Part shown: one piece after another, positions 47,501-55,049 of the stretch
Layout: each line of letters begins with the position of its first letter
Numbering within the stretch: the stretch's first letter is position 1
Origin: Pinirhizobacter sp036499745
GTDB taxonomy: Bacteria; Pseudomonadota; Gammaproteobacteria; Xanthomonadales; Rhodanobacteraceae
NCBI RefSeq assembly: GCF_036499745.1
Contig: NZ_DASYDG010000045.1
Coordinates: forward strand, 1 to 64,000
Direction of reading: 5' to 3'
Length of the DNA: 64,000 bases
Program-made: the position numbers and the translations under genes
The notes under the pieces: model-generated
Database searches by the model: none
Told to the model about the DNA's origin: nothing
Seen by the model: only the letters and a program-made list of their open reading frames with translations

Positions 47501-47774
47501 CGGCACCAATCCACTGCGAACCGGAAAGGATGCGGCCGGCGTCGCGCAACGATGCCAGCGTGGTCGACACGCTACCGTCAGTCCCGGCGGCGAAGAGCTG
47601 GGGTCCGGACAGGTTTACCGTGCTCCCCGCGGAAATGATGGTCGCACCCGCGAGGCCGTCGTTGACCTGTGGATCGTAAGCAGCAAGAGTGACGTTCTGC
47701 GCCTGCACGGCGCCCACGAAACAAAGTGCCACGGCGCAGGCCAGGGCACGACGAGACAGGGTTTGTTCGTTCAC
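41544..47774 (-). CDS. Type Va autotransporter with internal repeats
   Basis: A 2076-residue secreted or surface protein. GTG at 47774 is chosen because GGGGAG lies 8 nt upstream and a signal peptide follows (cleavage after VQA, residue ~25). The passenger (~26-1700) is rich in Gly, Ala, Thr and Asn with many short NSG-type beta-helix rungs. Two ~240-residue blocks (about 645-885 and 917-1157) repeat each other. A Pro-rich linker with two cysteines near 1730 precedes the autotransporter beta-domain (~1770-2076), which ends in Phe (GLNLGVRMEF) as required for outer-membrane insertion. There is no adhesin or protease motif I can name. Confidence 0.92.
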   Translation of the reverse strand: MNEQTLSRRALACAVALCFVGAVQAQNVTLAAYDPQVNDGLAGATIISAGSTVNLSGPQLFAAGTDGSVSTTLASLRDAGRILSGSQWIGAERLSPGPQSFGVTVPDTITGGNRVVSTYSTANLVNIAPVAYTSTVPDVVLVNGGQYINMRVGTITSAGGTMNVGIGTPASGPTAATNGWTINAKQTSMFYADGTAGNASAINWNSVNRITFSGTAATPNDADRLFAVTNVVTYGGTFNVTTVDGMTTSHTVTNAAQLQAYNNFLITQLQAGNLDPANYNTEFSKAVTTATQNIDYGITATGSTDEVFQPIGLRVVVHAVGAQATGTVAAPGQLEVVNSNGGAMRAEQGATITNNGMLSTTHTTGDGTTMLVTSASHAANNGVLNNGLFRNGTAAPTGSSYSGFGVDLSGASDFSNTGVLNLALGTTNGAGAAVGVRVSGGSSAINSGTMNLGVTGSRSNGSLTGVRVDDDTSTFTNQANGLIYLGRAPQFTTGAAAADVALNQQSLSTGITVNANAHVTNAGHIVIGALTQNAAAMNVNGAPTAVVHNDGVIDVNGNATTVPRLNVGMQVTNAGAGSGGDIANGGTINLNGVNGIGIQLTSTGAASSAASSAGTINVAGGADPGSGTRNYGVWAEGQGTGTSTANLAGAVNLLGTGAIGIHARGRATVNVAATSVPTFAGTDEIGFFAYGPNAHINVAPGALLDVTTPRSNLFRLENGATFDGTGLTVRASGANSIAVLGTGASGTAVNTRNATFNVDGAGATGVLVEGGAIGTIDAATTMNLTGTGAVAAIVDGQKHDLFAKGTGTPVASTTLTTLAALNSTAPSLTGYIARNNGKLTNSGNIAFGGAGSTGILVQTGATATNSGNISVTGGGTGIRADATGATAATTANNTGQLTIAAGSIAARTRGAVAQGTRAVVNLNAGSTLQMTGVGAIGAEAAGGTLNVASGVVPTFGNTDQIAFHGSGAGSKINSALSTLNANTARSTIYRLDDGAALTQSSPSTLTASGAGSRALVASGTGTNAILSNTSITVTGNGAAAVESRGGAASTLGAGSSVVLSGPASLGGIVDGQALDLTGAPARAPVATTLTNQSSVTGAGAGTTGFIARNLGSLINSGSIDLTGVGATGVVVQAGGTLANSGLVHVSNGTGVRVEGAGAQNLAPGGRITADTGLAAVRVLGGAELTIGTGDTTITAGGAAHGILVDTGAASLMASGSTITTLGTGNGIENAAEIGGIRLDDVTFNVANGAGLRTATAIDPASTVTFNVTGSGVGYAYRRADGSPGSEDLAFGPGYLAQVTGAGGIGLQALTTGNVTTAATANVTHAAGGAALVAGTAKTTKNTGTLTSLSTVAPVVDLSNGTGTSFTNTGTITARDHTGIAVAGSAGNDSVTLGGGALRGEVATGPGADSFTWTGGSLEGGLTMGAGPGNTALVQGVDLADTYHLLSGSGSGNALTLSNIQSRGGSFASDNLAQGVNFGGGWNTIDFHDGTAFTLTAGLKLAGSDVDIDGSSTLFAGDNVHPVVSSPTPLSANLTNAGTIDLTNGAGSPGNTLTVDGQYISGGGSLLLGSTLNEGGLLGVQETDRMLVNGNATTPGGPTLISVAPASASTGALTDFNHNSAPDATEGISLVQVGGTSTADAFRLKGGYVAAGPWQYVLYAFEPGAADASQRVVRGATAGNRFWDYRLANLYICQDNCTAVTPRNPAATPPPGAPANPVLPEVPIGTTAASPPSVALADGCVSDGIDSCAPGRRAVTPQVPAYISTPTALLEFSYETMDNLHKRLGEIRQAAQGPESTGGEVFARYIGGNYRYNSDRSFQQYGYDFDLDTHAFQVGTNILDLDGDSGTLRGGVAFTHGTTRLDPHALDGDSHGKFTTNSFAMFVTWEHANGFYVDAMASGDRHSGDISTPMRGVDMAHVRANGWNGSVETGYPWHLDSGYVIEPQLQLTRQHLQTDSLVDVDNSTVAWRDIDQVIGRAGVRAYRTWDSGDGRQRTPYVRLNYLQGWGDRAQVTVGAAGTDISQAFDGGRYGRALELGVGGTWSFNRMFSIYGEGDYQKELNDTGLRGWGLNLGVRMEF
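44305..45025. repeat. Autotransporter internal repeat, copy 2
   Basis: Encodes about 240 residues from VVNLNAGSTLQMTGVGAIG to the GTGVRVEGAG stretch. Corresponding landmarks with copy 1 are PTFGNTDQIAF, TARSTIYRLDDGA, IVDGQALDL and GFIARNLGSLINSGSI. Boundaries are approximate. Confidence 0.75.
45121..45840. repeat. Autotransporter internal repeat, copy 1
   Basis: Encodes about 240 residues with landmarks LLGTGAIGIHARG, PTFAGTDEIGF, TPRSNLFRLENGA, IVDGQKHDL and GYIARNNGKLTNSGNI, in the same order as copy 2. The copies are clearly related but diverged, so the duplication is old. Confidence 0.75.
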
Positions 47775-47963
47775 GATGGAAACTCCCCACAAGGCATCCT
47801 CGGCCGCCATGGGCCAGCGAGCTGGCTCCCCGTAAGCGGATGTCCCCTGTGGTGACGGCGGTGAGCGGTCGCCGTGAAGCGAGCTTGGCCCTTTTCCAGT
47901 GAAATGAATGTCTTCGCAGGTTCATGCGGGGGAAATGGCGACGCTGACGATATACTTGCGCCG

Positions 47964-48800
47964 ATGAAGCCCAAGGTCCTGCTGCAATACATCCTTCCCC
48001 ACCGCGCCCTGTCCCGGGTCGTGTACTGGGCGACCCGCTGGACTTGGCGTCCGTGGAAGGATTTCCTCATCAGCCGTATCGTCAAAACCTACCAGGTGGA
48101 CATGCACGAGGCGGCCCAGCCCGACCCTGGCGCCTACCAGCACTTCAACGCCTTCTTTACCCGAAAGCTGCGCGCCGATGCTCGTTCAGCCGATCCGGAT
48201 CCCCTGGCCATCCTGAGCCCAGCCGACGGCAGGATCAGCCAGGCCGGACGCATCGAGGAAGGTCGGATCTTCCAGGCCAAGGGCCAGTGGTATACCGCCG
48301 CCGAGCTATTGGGCGACGAGGCAGCCGCCGCTCCGTACCGGAACGGCAGCTTCGTTACGGTGTACCTGTCGCCGCGCGACTATCACCGCGTGCACATGCC
48401 CTACGGCGGCGAGCTCGAAAGAACGGTGCATGTGCCCGGCCGCATCTTCAGCGTGGCGCCATTCGCTGTGCAGGCCATCCCTCGCCTGTTCGCGCGCAAC
48501 GAACGGCTGGTCTGCCAGTTCCAGGGGGACCGCGGCCCGTTCGCCTCGGTCATGGTGGGCGCCATCCTGGTCTCCAGCGTGGCCACTGTCTGGGACGGCC
48601 TGACCATCCCTCCCTACGCCCAATCCGTCCAGGTACGTGACTGCCGCGGCCGTGGCGTGCGGCTGGAGCGATTCGCTGAGATGGCCCGATTCAACATGGG
48701 CTCCACGGTGATCCTGCTGTTCCCCGAAGGAGTGCAACTGGACAGCCTCAGCCCAGACCAGGTGGTTAGGGTCGGACAGCGGATCGGTAGCTACAGCTGA
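47964..48800 (+). CDS. psd: Phosphatidylserine decarboxylase proenzyme
   Basis: A 278-residue inner-membrane enzyme making phosphatidylethanolamine. The self-cleavage site is GST in FNMGSTVILLF near the C-terminus (Ser becomes the pyruvoyl group; the family usually reads LGST). SPADGRI and YLSPRDYHRVHMP (catalytic Asp/His) are present. The ATG at 47964 is in a normal position; the longer frame to 47874 lacks a ribosome site. It is divergent from the autotransporter. Confidence 0.95.
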   Translation: MKPKVLLQYILPHRALSRVVYWATRWTWRPWKDFLISRIVKTYQVDMHEAAQPDPGAYQHFNAFFTRKLRADARSADPDPLAILSPADGRISQAGRIEEGRIFQAKGQWYTAAELLGDEAAAAPYRNGSFVTVYLSPRDYHRVHMPYGGELERTVHVPGRIFSVAPFAVQAIPRLFARNERLVCQFQGDRGPFASVMVGAILVSSVATVWDGLTIPPYAQSVQVRDCRGRGVRLERFAEMARFNMGSTVILLFPEGVQLDSLSPDQVVRVGQRIGSYS

Positions 48801-48806
48801 AACGTT

Positions 48807-48823
48807 TTCCCCAAAATGGGGAA
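48807..48823 (+). terminator. Weak hairpin after psd
   Basis: TTCCCC-AAAAT-GGGGAA lies 6 bp after the psd stop. It has no T-run on the plus strand, so it may only be a processing or Rho-linked 3' end structure. Confidence 0.4.
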
Positions 48824-48939
48824 GCTGTGGGAAATAAGTGACCCGGCTGGTCATCTTGTGACCAAATAGGCGTGCAATTGCCCACCATGATTGTTATTCT
48901 CCGGTTCAGTTAAGTCTCACGTGTACTCGGGGAGCCAAG

Positions 48940-49386
48940 ATGCGACTGATGAACCGGTTGGTGGCCTTCAACCGCGCCTTGCGCTTGCGCCGGCAGTTGA
49001 CGGAAATCCAGAAGCTGATCGACGGCCTGCCACCACGCATGCAGCCGCAGCTGGCCATCTTGGTTCGCCGCGAACTCGACCTTGCCGGAAAGTGCGCATC
49101 CCCAGCCTTTTACGGCACGCCGGAAGACCACCCGCCGGGCGATGTCGGTACCGGTGCGGATGTCGGCCTGGTACGTGCACGGTCGGAGAGCATGCAGGCG
49201 CGGATGCGCGGCATCGCCCTGTGGATCGCCGTGGTGTTCCATGAAAGCCGTGGCTCGAAGGATCCACAGATGCTTACCCTGCATCGCGGCATCATCACGG
49301 TGCTGCGCCAGTTTCGTGAAGTGGAGCAGCCCACCGACGCCACTGTTGCCTGGATGGGCAACAGCAACAATCTGTCGGTGAACTAG
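48940..49386 (+). CDS. Hypothetical protein, helical
   Basis: A 148-residue protein starting MRLMNRLVAFNRALRLRRQL, preceded by GGGGAG 8 nt upstream, so it is probably translated. It looks all-helical in its first 55 residues and has a hydrophobic IALWIAVVF stretch near residue 91 that is too short for a sure membrane helix. I recognise no family. It is convergent with the transglycosylase gene 7 bp away. Confidence 0.65.
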   Translation: MRLMNRLVAFNRALRLRRQLTEIQKLIDGLPPRMQPQLAILVRRELDLAGKCASPAFYGTPEDHPPGDVGTGADVGLVRARSESMQARMRGIALWIAVVFHESRGSKDPQMLTLHRGIITVLRQFREVEQPTDATVAWMGNSNNLSVN

Positions 49387-49393
49387 AAGCCGC

Positions 49394-50896
49394 CTAGCGG
49401 CAGGTCGGCACCTTCAAGGTCTGGCCGGGGCTGAGGTGATGGCCCGAAATCCCGTTCATTTTTGCCACTTCTTCCACGTTGGTGCAGTCGAGCTTGCGCA
49501 CGATACCCACCAGCGTGTCGCCACGCCGAACCTTGTAGCGTCGCGTCCCGTGCGGACGCGACGCCGCCACGGCCGGTGCAGGCGGCGGTTCGACCACGAC
49601 CGGCTTGACCGCCGTGTGCAGGTCATTGGCAAGGATCGGCCACGGGCCTGTCGTACAGCTGGCCGCATAGGCCTTCTCCAGCACCACTGGAACCACCATG
49701 CGTGAACCGGTGGGTTGCGGCACCTGGGGATCCAGTCGCGGATTGAGGTTGCGCAGGGTGCGGAACCAACCCTCGTTCATGCCTCCGGCGCCACCCAGGC
49801 ACACCGTCAGTTCGCTGATCGAAGCGGGCCGCTGCAGGGTGATGGAGCCTGGCACGCCGTCGACCTTGGGGAATTTCAGGTGGTAGCTCTCTGGATGCAG
49901 GAACAACCATGCCGCGGCCAGCACCATGGGCACGTATTCGCGTGTTTCGGGCGAAAGCTGGTTATAGATTTCCGGGTCGTAGAAGCCTGCACCAGGGTAT
50001 TGCTGGGCCAACCGGCGCATGCGCCCCTCGCCTGCGTTATAAGCGCCAAGCGTTAGCTCGAGGTTGTTGTTGAATTGCGCCAGCTGCTCGTCGAGGTAGG
50101 CTGCGTTGGCGCGCGCGGCCAGCTGCGGATCGAATCGCTGGTCGAAGCCGTCGGCGCTCGATAGCCCGAAGCGGATGCCGGTGGCATACATGAACTGCAG
50201 CGGGCCGGACGCTCCCGAGCGCGACACCGCGTGCACCTTGCCGCCGGATTCCTTGGCGAGGATGCCGAAGAGAACGGCCTCGGGAAGATCGTCCTTCTGG
50301 TATTCCGGCCACATCTGGGCACGCAGGTACTGGTAGTTGACGTAGGCGTCCATCAATTGCGGGCGCCATTGGGTGAGCCACATTTCCAGCGCCGCCTTCA
50401 CCGGACCGTTCATGGCCACGAGGTCTGACAGCTTCTGCCCGTGCAGCATGGTGACGCTACGCTGCACCTGCGGAACGGCCGTACTGATTGGCGAAGCCCC
50501 GGAGGTGGTTTGCGTGTCTGGGGTCTGGGCGATGGTGTCGTCTTCCTCGCCGGCGATGAAGTTGGCGTCCTTCAGGCGCAGCAGGCGGTCGTACACGCTC
50601 AGGACCCGCTCCGGATCGCAGCCGGATGCCGGCGTGCAACGCGCGGCAATGTCCTTGAGCGCATTCATCGAGGCGTCCAGGGTATGCGCGGAGCCTGCGG
50701 TGTCGCCCTGGCGGGATTGCTCAATGGCCGTCTCATACCCCTTGCTGGCCTGGTCCAGCTGGGCATAGAGCGAGTCGACGGCGGCTGGCGCGCCAGCCTT
50801 GGGCGCCGCGCTGCCCGCGCACCCGGCCAGGACAGCGATGGCCGCGGCGAGCGGCAACAGGGAAAGCGAACGCAACGACTTCGACGACACAAGCAC
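49394..50896 (-). CDS. Lytic transglycosylase lipoprotein with LysM domain (MltD-like)
   Basis: A 500-residue peptidoglycan-cleaving enzyme. A lipoprotein signal with lipobox VLAGC (Cys ~25) is followed by a linker, then an SLT domain (~195-340) with the catalytic Glu in LAKESGGKVHAVSRSGASGPLQFM and the AYNAGEGRM motif. One LysM repeat closes the protein (YKVRRGDTLVGIV, ~450-500). E. coli MltD has two LysM repeats. The start is GTG at 50896, directly before the signal peptide. It probably acts on the sacculus from the outer membrane. Confidence 0.9.
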   Translation of the reverse strand: MLVSSKSLRSLSLLPLAAAIAVLAGCAGSAAPKAGAPAAVDSLYAQLDQASKGYETAIEQSRQGDTAGSAHTLDASMNALKDIAARCTPASGCDPERVLSVYDRLLRLKDANFIAGEEDDTIAQTPDTQTTSGASPISTAVPQVQRSVTMLHGQKLSDLVAMNGPVKAALEMWLTQWRPQLMDAYVNYQYLRAQMWPEYQKDDLPEAVLFGILAKESGGKVHAVSRSGASGPLQFMYATGIRFGLSSADGFDQRFDPQLAARANAAYLDEQLAQFNNNLELTLGAYNAGEGRMRRLAQQYPGAGFYDPEIYNQLSPETREYVPMVLAAAWLFLHPESYHLKFPKVDGVPGSITLQRPASISELTVCLGGAGGMNEGWFRTLRNLNPRLDPQVPQPTGSRMVVPVVLEKAYAASCTTGPWPILANDLHTAVKPVVVEPPPAPAVAASRPHGTRRYKVRRGDTLVGIVRKLDCTNVEEVAKMNGISGHHLSPGQTLKVPTCR

Positions 50897-50970
50897 AGCC
50901 CACGGCTTTTGATCCGGGCACCTTACGCGCCTGCACCGCTAGAATCCACCGCAGCCACGGGAGAAACGTC

Positions 50971-52479
50971 ATGTCGGGAATATTCATCGGCCGCAATGCG
51001 ACGGCCAGCATCGAACTGGACCCCCGCTATGGCAATCGCCACGGCATGATCGCCGGGGCTACCGGAACCGGCAAATCGGTCAGCCTGATGCTGATGGCGG
51101 AGGGTTTCTCGAAACTGGGCGTGCCCTGCTTCCTGGCCGACGCCAAGGGCGACCTTGCCGGGCTTTCCCAGGCGGCAGCGCCCGCGGGCGACAAGCTCAA
51201 GGCGCGCCTGGACAAGCTCGAACTGGCTGGCTGGCAGCCGGGGGCGAACCCGGTAGTGTTCTGGGACCTCTTCGGCAAGCTCGGCCATCCGGTCCGCGCC
51301 ACTGTATCGGAGATGGGCCCTACCCTGCTCGGCCGCATCCTGGAACTGAACGACACCCAGCAAGGCGTGCTGGAGATCGTCTTCCGCCTGGCCGATGAAC
51401 AGGGCCTGTTGCTGTTGGACATGGACGACCTGCGCGCCCTGCTCAACTTCACCGCCGAACATGCAGCGGAAATCTCCACCAAATACGGATTGGTGAGCAA
51501 GCAGAGCGTGGGGGCCATCACGCGCTCACTGCTGAAGCTCGAGCAAGCCGGCGCCAATCATTTCTTCGGCGAACCGGCACTGGAGCTGGCCGACCTGATG
51601 CGCCAGGACATGAGCGGCCGCGGCGTAATCAACGTGCTGGCCGCCCAGGACCTGATCCTAAACCCCAGGCTCTATTCCACCTTCCTGCTGTGGCTTCTGT
51701 CCGAACTCTTCGAAGCGCTGCCCGAGGCCGGCGACCTGGACAAGCCCAAGCTGGTGTTCTTCTTCGACGAAGCGCATCTGCTGTTCGACGACGCACCGCC
51801 GGCGTTGCGCCAGCGGGTCGAGCAAGTGGTGCGCCTGATTCGCTCGAAGGGCGTGGGTGTGTATTTCTGCTCGCAGAACCCCGATGACGTGCCAGGCGAT
51901 ATCCTCGGTCAGCTGGGCAATCGCGTGCAGCATGCGTTGCGCGCCTTTACCCCCCGCGACCAGAAAGCGGTGAAGGCCGCGGCGGAAACCTTCGTCGCCA
52001 ACCCGAAGCTCGACGTCGTTGCCGCCATCGGAGGGTTAGGCGTGGGCGAAGCGCTGGCCTCGACGCTTGGTGAAGGCGGCGTGCCCTGCCCGGTGCAGCA
52101 GATCCTGGTGAGCACGCCCACCTGCCGCATCGGCGCGATCTCCGACGACGAACGCGCCCAGGTGAGATCGCGCTCGCCGGTGAGCGGCAAGTACGACACC
52201 ACGGTGAACCGCGATTCGGCGGCCGAAATGCTTGCCCGCCGGGCGAGTGAAAAGGCAGCCGAGGCGCCGCCGGTAACGGCACCTTCGGGCAAGGCCGGCA
52301 CACCGGCACAGGCGGGAAGCGACTGGGGCGGCATGATCCGCGATGCCATGCTCGGTACCGGCCGCCGCCAGGGCATGATCGAAACCATGGCCAAATCGGT
52401 GGTGCGCACGGCCGGCTCGAAGGTGGGCCAGCAGATCGTTCGTGGCATCCTGGGCGGCATCTTCGGCGGCAAGCGCTGA
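50971..52479 (+). CDS. HerA/YjgR-like ATPase (DUF853)
   Basis: A 502-residue P-loop ATPase of the HerA-FtsK superfamily, YjgR subgroup. Walker A is AGATGTGKSVS (residues ~28-38), FLADAKGDLAGLS follows, and Walker B is KLVFFFDEAHLLFDD. SKGVGVYFCSQNPDDVP is typical of the family. The C-terminus is a flexible Ala/Pro stretch then a Gly-rich end. Cellular role unknown. Its stop overlaps the next start (TGATG), so the two are coupled. Confidence 0.9.
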   Translation: MSGIFIGRNATASIELDPRYGNRHGMIAGATGTGKSVSLMLMAEGFSKLGVPCFLADAKGDLAGLSQAAAPAGDKLKARLDKLELAGWQPGANPVVFWDLFGKLGHPVRATVSEMGPTLLGRILELNDTQQGVLEIVFRLADEQGLLLLDMDDLRALLNFTAEHAAEISTKYGLVSKQSVGAITRSLLKLEQAGANHFFGEPALELADLMRQDMSGRGVINVLAAQDLILNPRLYSTFLLWLLSELFEALPEAGDLDKPKLVFFFDEAHLLFDDAPPALRQRVEQVVRLIRSKGVGVYFCSQNPDDVPGDILGQLGNRVQHALRAFTPRDQKAVKAAAETFVANPKLDVVAAIGGLGVGEALASTLGEGGVPCPVQQILVSTPTCRIGAISDDERAQVRSRSPVSGKYDTTVNRDSAAEMLARRASEKAAEAPPVTAPSGKAGTPAQAGSDWGGMIRDAMLGTGRRQGMIETMAKSVVRTAGSKVGQQIVRGILGGIFGGKR

Positions 52480-53750
52480 TGCCGATCCAGCCGACGATCG
52501 ATGCGGGCGCGCGGTTCTCCGAGCGCTTTCCCTCAGCCTTCGCCTATCCGCTGCAACCGGCAGCCCTCACCACCGTGGTGGCAGTGGCCTTCGCCCAGTA
52601 CCTCACCTTGCTGCCGGTGTTCGGCCTGGTGTTCTCGCTGTTGTGCTGGGGTGCGCTTTACAAGTATGCCTTCGCCTGCCTGCGCCACACCGCCGATGGT
52701 TTTGCCCTGCCCCCGGAATTCGCAGGCGATGCCGGCGGTGGCGCGGCCGCGGTGCTGATCGCAGTGCAGGTGGTGGCCGTGCTTTACCTGCTGCTGATGC
52801 CGACCTTCCTGGGCCCCGCGGCACTCGTACTGGGCGCGGCACTGGTGTTCTTCCTGCCAGCGATCTCGATGTCGCTCGCTTTCGGTGATGGAGCTCTGTC
52901 AGCGCTGAACCCGCTGCAATGGCTGGCCACCGTGAGCCGTTTCGGCGCGCCTTATTTCCTGATGGCGGGGATCTACCTTGCCATTGCCGCGGTACAGGTG
53001 ATGTTGCAGCTCACCGTGGTGGGCGTGTTACCGAGGATCGTTTCGATCCTGCCGTTTTACCTCGTGGCCAACTACGCCACGGTGCTCAACTTCCACCTGA
53101 TGGGTGCCTTGATGTATGCGCACGCCGACCGCCTGGGGCATTCGCCGCAGGCCGACGTATTGAACCGGGCCATGGGCAAGGGTGTAGACGAGGAATTGCT
53201 CGATCGCGTCGACACGCAGGCTACGACGGACCTGGCCACGGCCACGGGCATGCTTACCGAACGCATCCAGGAAGGCGGCGCGCCTGCGTCTTTGCACACG
53301 CGCTACCGCGAATTGCTGGGCCGGGCAGGACGTCGCGAGGAACTGCTGGTGCACGGGCAGATATGGATTGCCCAGTTGATCGCCGCCGGCGACCTCACCA
53401 AGGCCCTGGGCGTCGTGCAGGATTGCCAGGCCGTGGATGCCGCCTTCATTCCTGACGACCCGCGCACCGCAGGGCCGCTGGCCGACAAGGCCAGTCAGCT
53501 GGGCATGCCCCGCCTCGCACGCCAGCTGGCCATGGGCTATGTGCGCCTGTGGCCGAAAGACTATGAAGCCCCGTGGTACGCCCTGCTGGCGGCCAGGATG
53601 ATGTTGCGTCTTGAAGAAACTTCCACTGCGCGCGGATTGTTGCTGCGCACCCGTGCGGAATGGCCCGACCATCCCATGCTCCCGCAGGTGGATGAACTGC
53701 TTGCCGAGATCGACGGCTTGCCTGCGCTGCCCAGGGACCGCAACGCATGA
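52479..53750 (+). CDS. Membrane protein with C-terminal TPR-like region
   Basis: A 423-residue protein. About six hydrophobic segments fill residues ~25-215 (for example PVFGLVFSLLCWGALY and FLPAISMSLAF), resembling DUF4013-type integral membrane regions. The last ~190 residues are soluble and helical, with ELLGRAGRREELL and LARQLAMGYVRLWP runs like TPR units. It starts on the last base of the YjgR gene and overlaps greB by 4 nt, so the three genes form one operon. Function unknown. Confidence 0.75.
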   Translation: MPIQPTIDAGARFSERFPSAFAYPLQPAALTTVVAVAFAQYLTLLPVFGLVFSLLCWGALYKYAFACLRHTADGFALPPEFAGDAGGGAAAVLIAVQVVAVLYLLLMPTFLGPAALVLGAALVFFLPAISMSLAFGDGALSALNPLQWLATVSRFGAPYFLMAGIYLAIAAVQVMLQLTVVGVLPRIVSILPFYLVANYATVLNFHLMGALMYAHADRLGHSPQADVLNRAMGKGVDEELLDRVDTQATTDLATATGMLTERIQEGGAPASLHTRYRELLGRAGRREELLVHGQIWIAQLIAAGDLTKALGVVQDCQAVDAAFIPDDPRTAGPLADKASQLGMPRLARQLAMGYVRLWPKDYEAPWYALLAARMMLRLEETSTARGLLLRTRAEWPDHPMLPQVDELLAEIDGLPALPRDRNA

Positions 53751-54247
53751 CGCGCTGGCGACCTCCTGCCCCGCGCTCGACCGCCATCATCACGCGCGAA
53801 GGCTTTGAACGACTCAAAAGCGAACTGGACCATCTTTGGCATACCGTGCGTCCCGAAGTGGTCAGGGCCCTGGCCGCCGCGGCGGCGGAGGGCGACCGCT
53901 CGGAGAACGCCGAATATATCTATCGGAAAAAGCAGCTCGGCGAGATCGACCGCCGGGCGCGATACCTGTCCAAGCGCATCCCCGTATTGCAAGTGGCCGA
54001 AAGCGGACCGACCGACCGCAACGCGGTGTTTTTCGGCGCAACGGTGGCATTGGAAAACGAAGCCACGGGCGAGATGCTCGTGTACCGCATCGTCGGCCCG
54101 GATGAAACCGACGCCAGGCGTGGCTGGATCAGCGTGGATTCGCCGATGGCCACGGCGCTTCTGAAAAAACGCGTCGACGACGATTTCGAGGCGCAACTGC
54201 CGGCAGGTCCCACGCGCTTTTGCGTGGTGTCCATCGATTACCCCTAG
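53747..54247 (+). CDS. greB: Transcription elongation factor GreB
   Basis: A 166-residue cleavage factor that rescues backtracked RNA polymerase. The coiled-coil N-domain carries the acidic tip in EGDRSENAEYIYRKKQLGEIDRR; GreB is preferred over GreA because of AEYIYRKK. The C-domain follows with FFGATVAL and WISVDSPMATALL. ATG overlaps the upstream stop (ATGA). Its end overlaps the convergent DUF3025 gene by 4 bp. Confidence 0.93.
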   Translation: MTRWRPPAPRSTAIITREGFERLKSELDHLWHTVRPEVVRALAAAAAEGDRSENAEYIYRKKQLGEIDRRARYLSKRIPVLQVAESGPTDRNAVFFGATVALENEATGEMLVYRIVGPDETDARRGWISVDSPMATALLKKRVDDDFEAQLPAGPTRFCVVSIDYP

Positions 54248-55044
54248 GCCGTGGCCAGGACGGGCGGGTATAGCCTGCCCTCGCGCACCGGCTGGAAGCA
54301 GGCCGTGGCGCGGTAGAAGTCGGCGGCATCGCCCTCTTCATGCCATCCTGGTAGACCGCTGAGCGGGAAAGGCCGCAGCTCCTGCGGATCGTTGAGCACT
54401 TCGCCACGGCCGATCGCAGCGGCACATGCATCGAGGGTGCCGCTCGAACCGCCGAGGAACACCATGGCCTTGCCAACCAGGAGTTTGGCCGGCGTGAGCG
54501 CGTGTTCGAGCAAGGCGTGACCGAACACATGTACTGTCGTATCGCCGTTGAGCCAAGCCTGGCGATAGCCACGGAACAGCGTTTCCCAATCGTGGGCGTT
54601 CCAGGCTTCGACCATCGCAGGATCACGCAAGGTGACCACGATGCCCGCTTCGTCGAAATGGGTAAGCGCGCACTGCGAACGCGAACGCTCGCGCCGTCCC
54701 ATCACGGCGATCTCGCCGACCTGCCGCAGGTTCAACGCCTGCTTGATGGCCGGGTAGCGCATCCACACCAGGGCATTGAAGAGATCGTGCCAGTTGCACT
54801 GGCGCGTGGCGATGGCGCCGGTGACGGCAATGCGCTCTTCATAGTGCAGGCCATCGGCCAGCAGTTGGGGAGTCTGTGCCACGAAACATTGCACCATGGA
54901 TGCCGGGCGGTGCGCGTTGAGCACCTCGATCGAGGGCCATAGGGCGCCACCGAGGAAACTGTAGGCTTCCGACCAGGTATCGAGCGGGTGACGCCCGAGC
55001 ACGCGCGCATCGAGTGCTTCGCGTGTGGGCGCCACGTAACGCAT
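54244..55044 (-). CDS. DUF3025 domain protein
   Basis: A 266-residue protein with DUF3025 landmarks: HYEERIAVTGAIATRQCNWHDLFNALVWMRYP and LTHFDEAGIVV, then HVFGHALLEHAL. The family is found in Proteobacteria and has no known function; it has no signal peptide. The ATG at 55044 follows the rimO stop by 5 bp, so it is probably co-expressed with rimO. A much longer in-frame reading (to 55749) lies antisense-free but out of frame within rimO and is not a gene. Confidence 0.85.
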   Translation of the reverse strand: MRYVAPTREALDARVLGRHPLDTWSEAYSFLGGALWPSIEVLNAHRPASMVQCFVAQTPQLLADGLHYEERIAVTGAIATRQCNWHDLFNALVWMRYPAIKQALNLRQVGEIAVMGRRERSRSQCALTHFDEAGIVVTLRDPAMVEAWNAHDWETLFRGYRQAWLNGDTTVHVFGHALLEHALTPAKLLVGKAMVFLGGSSGTLDACAAAIGRGEVLNDPQELRPFPLSGLPGWHEEGDAADFYRATACFQPVREGRLYPPVLATA

Positions 55045-55049
55045 GGGAT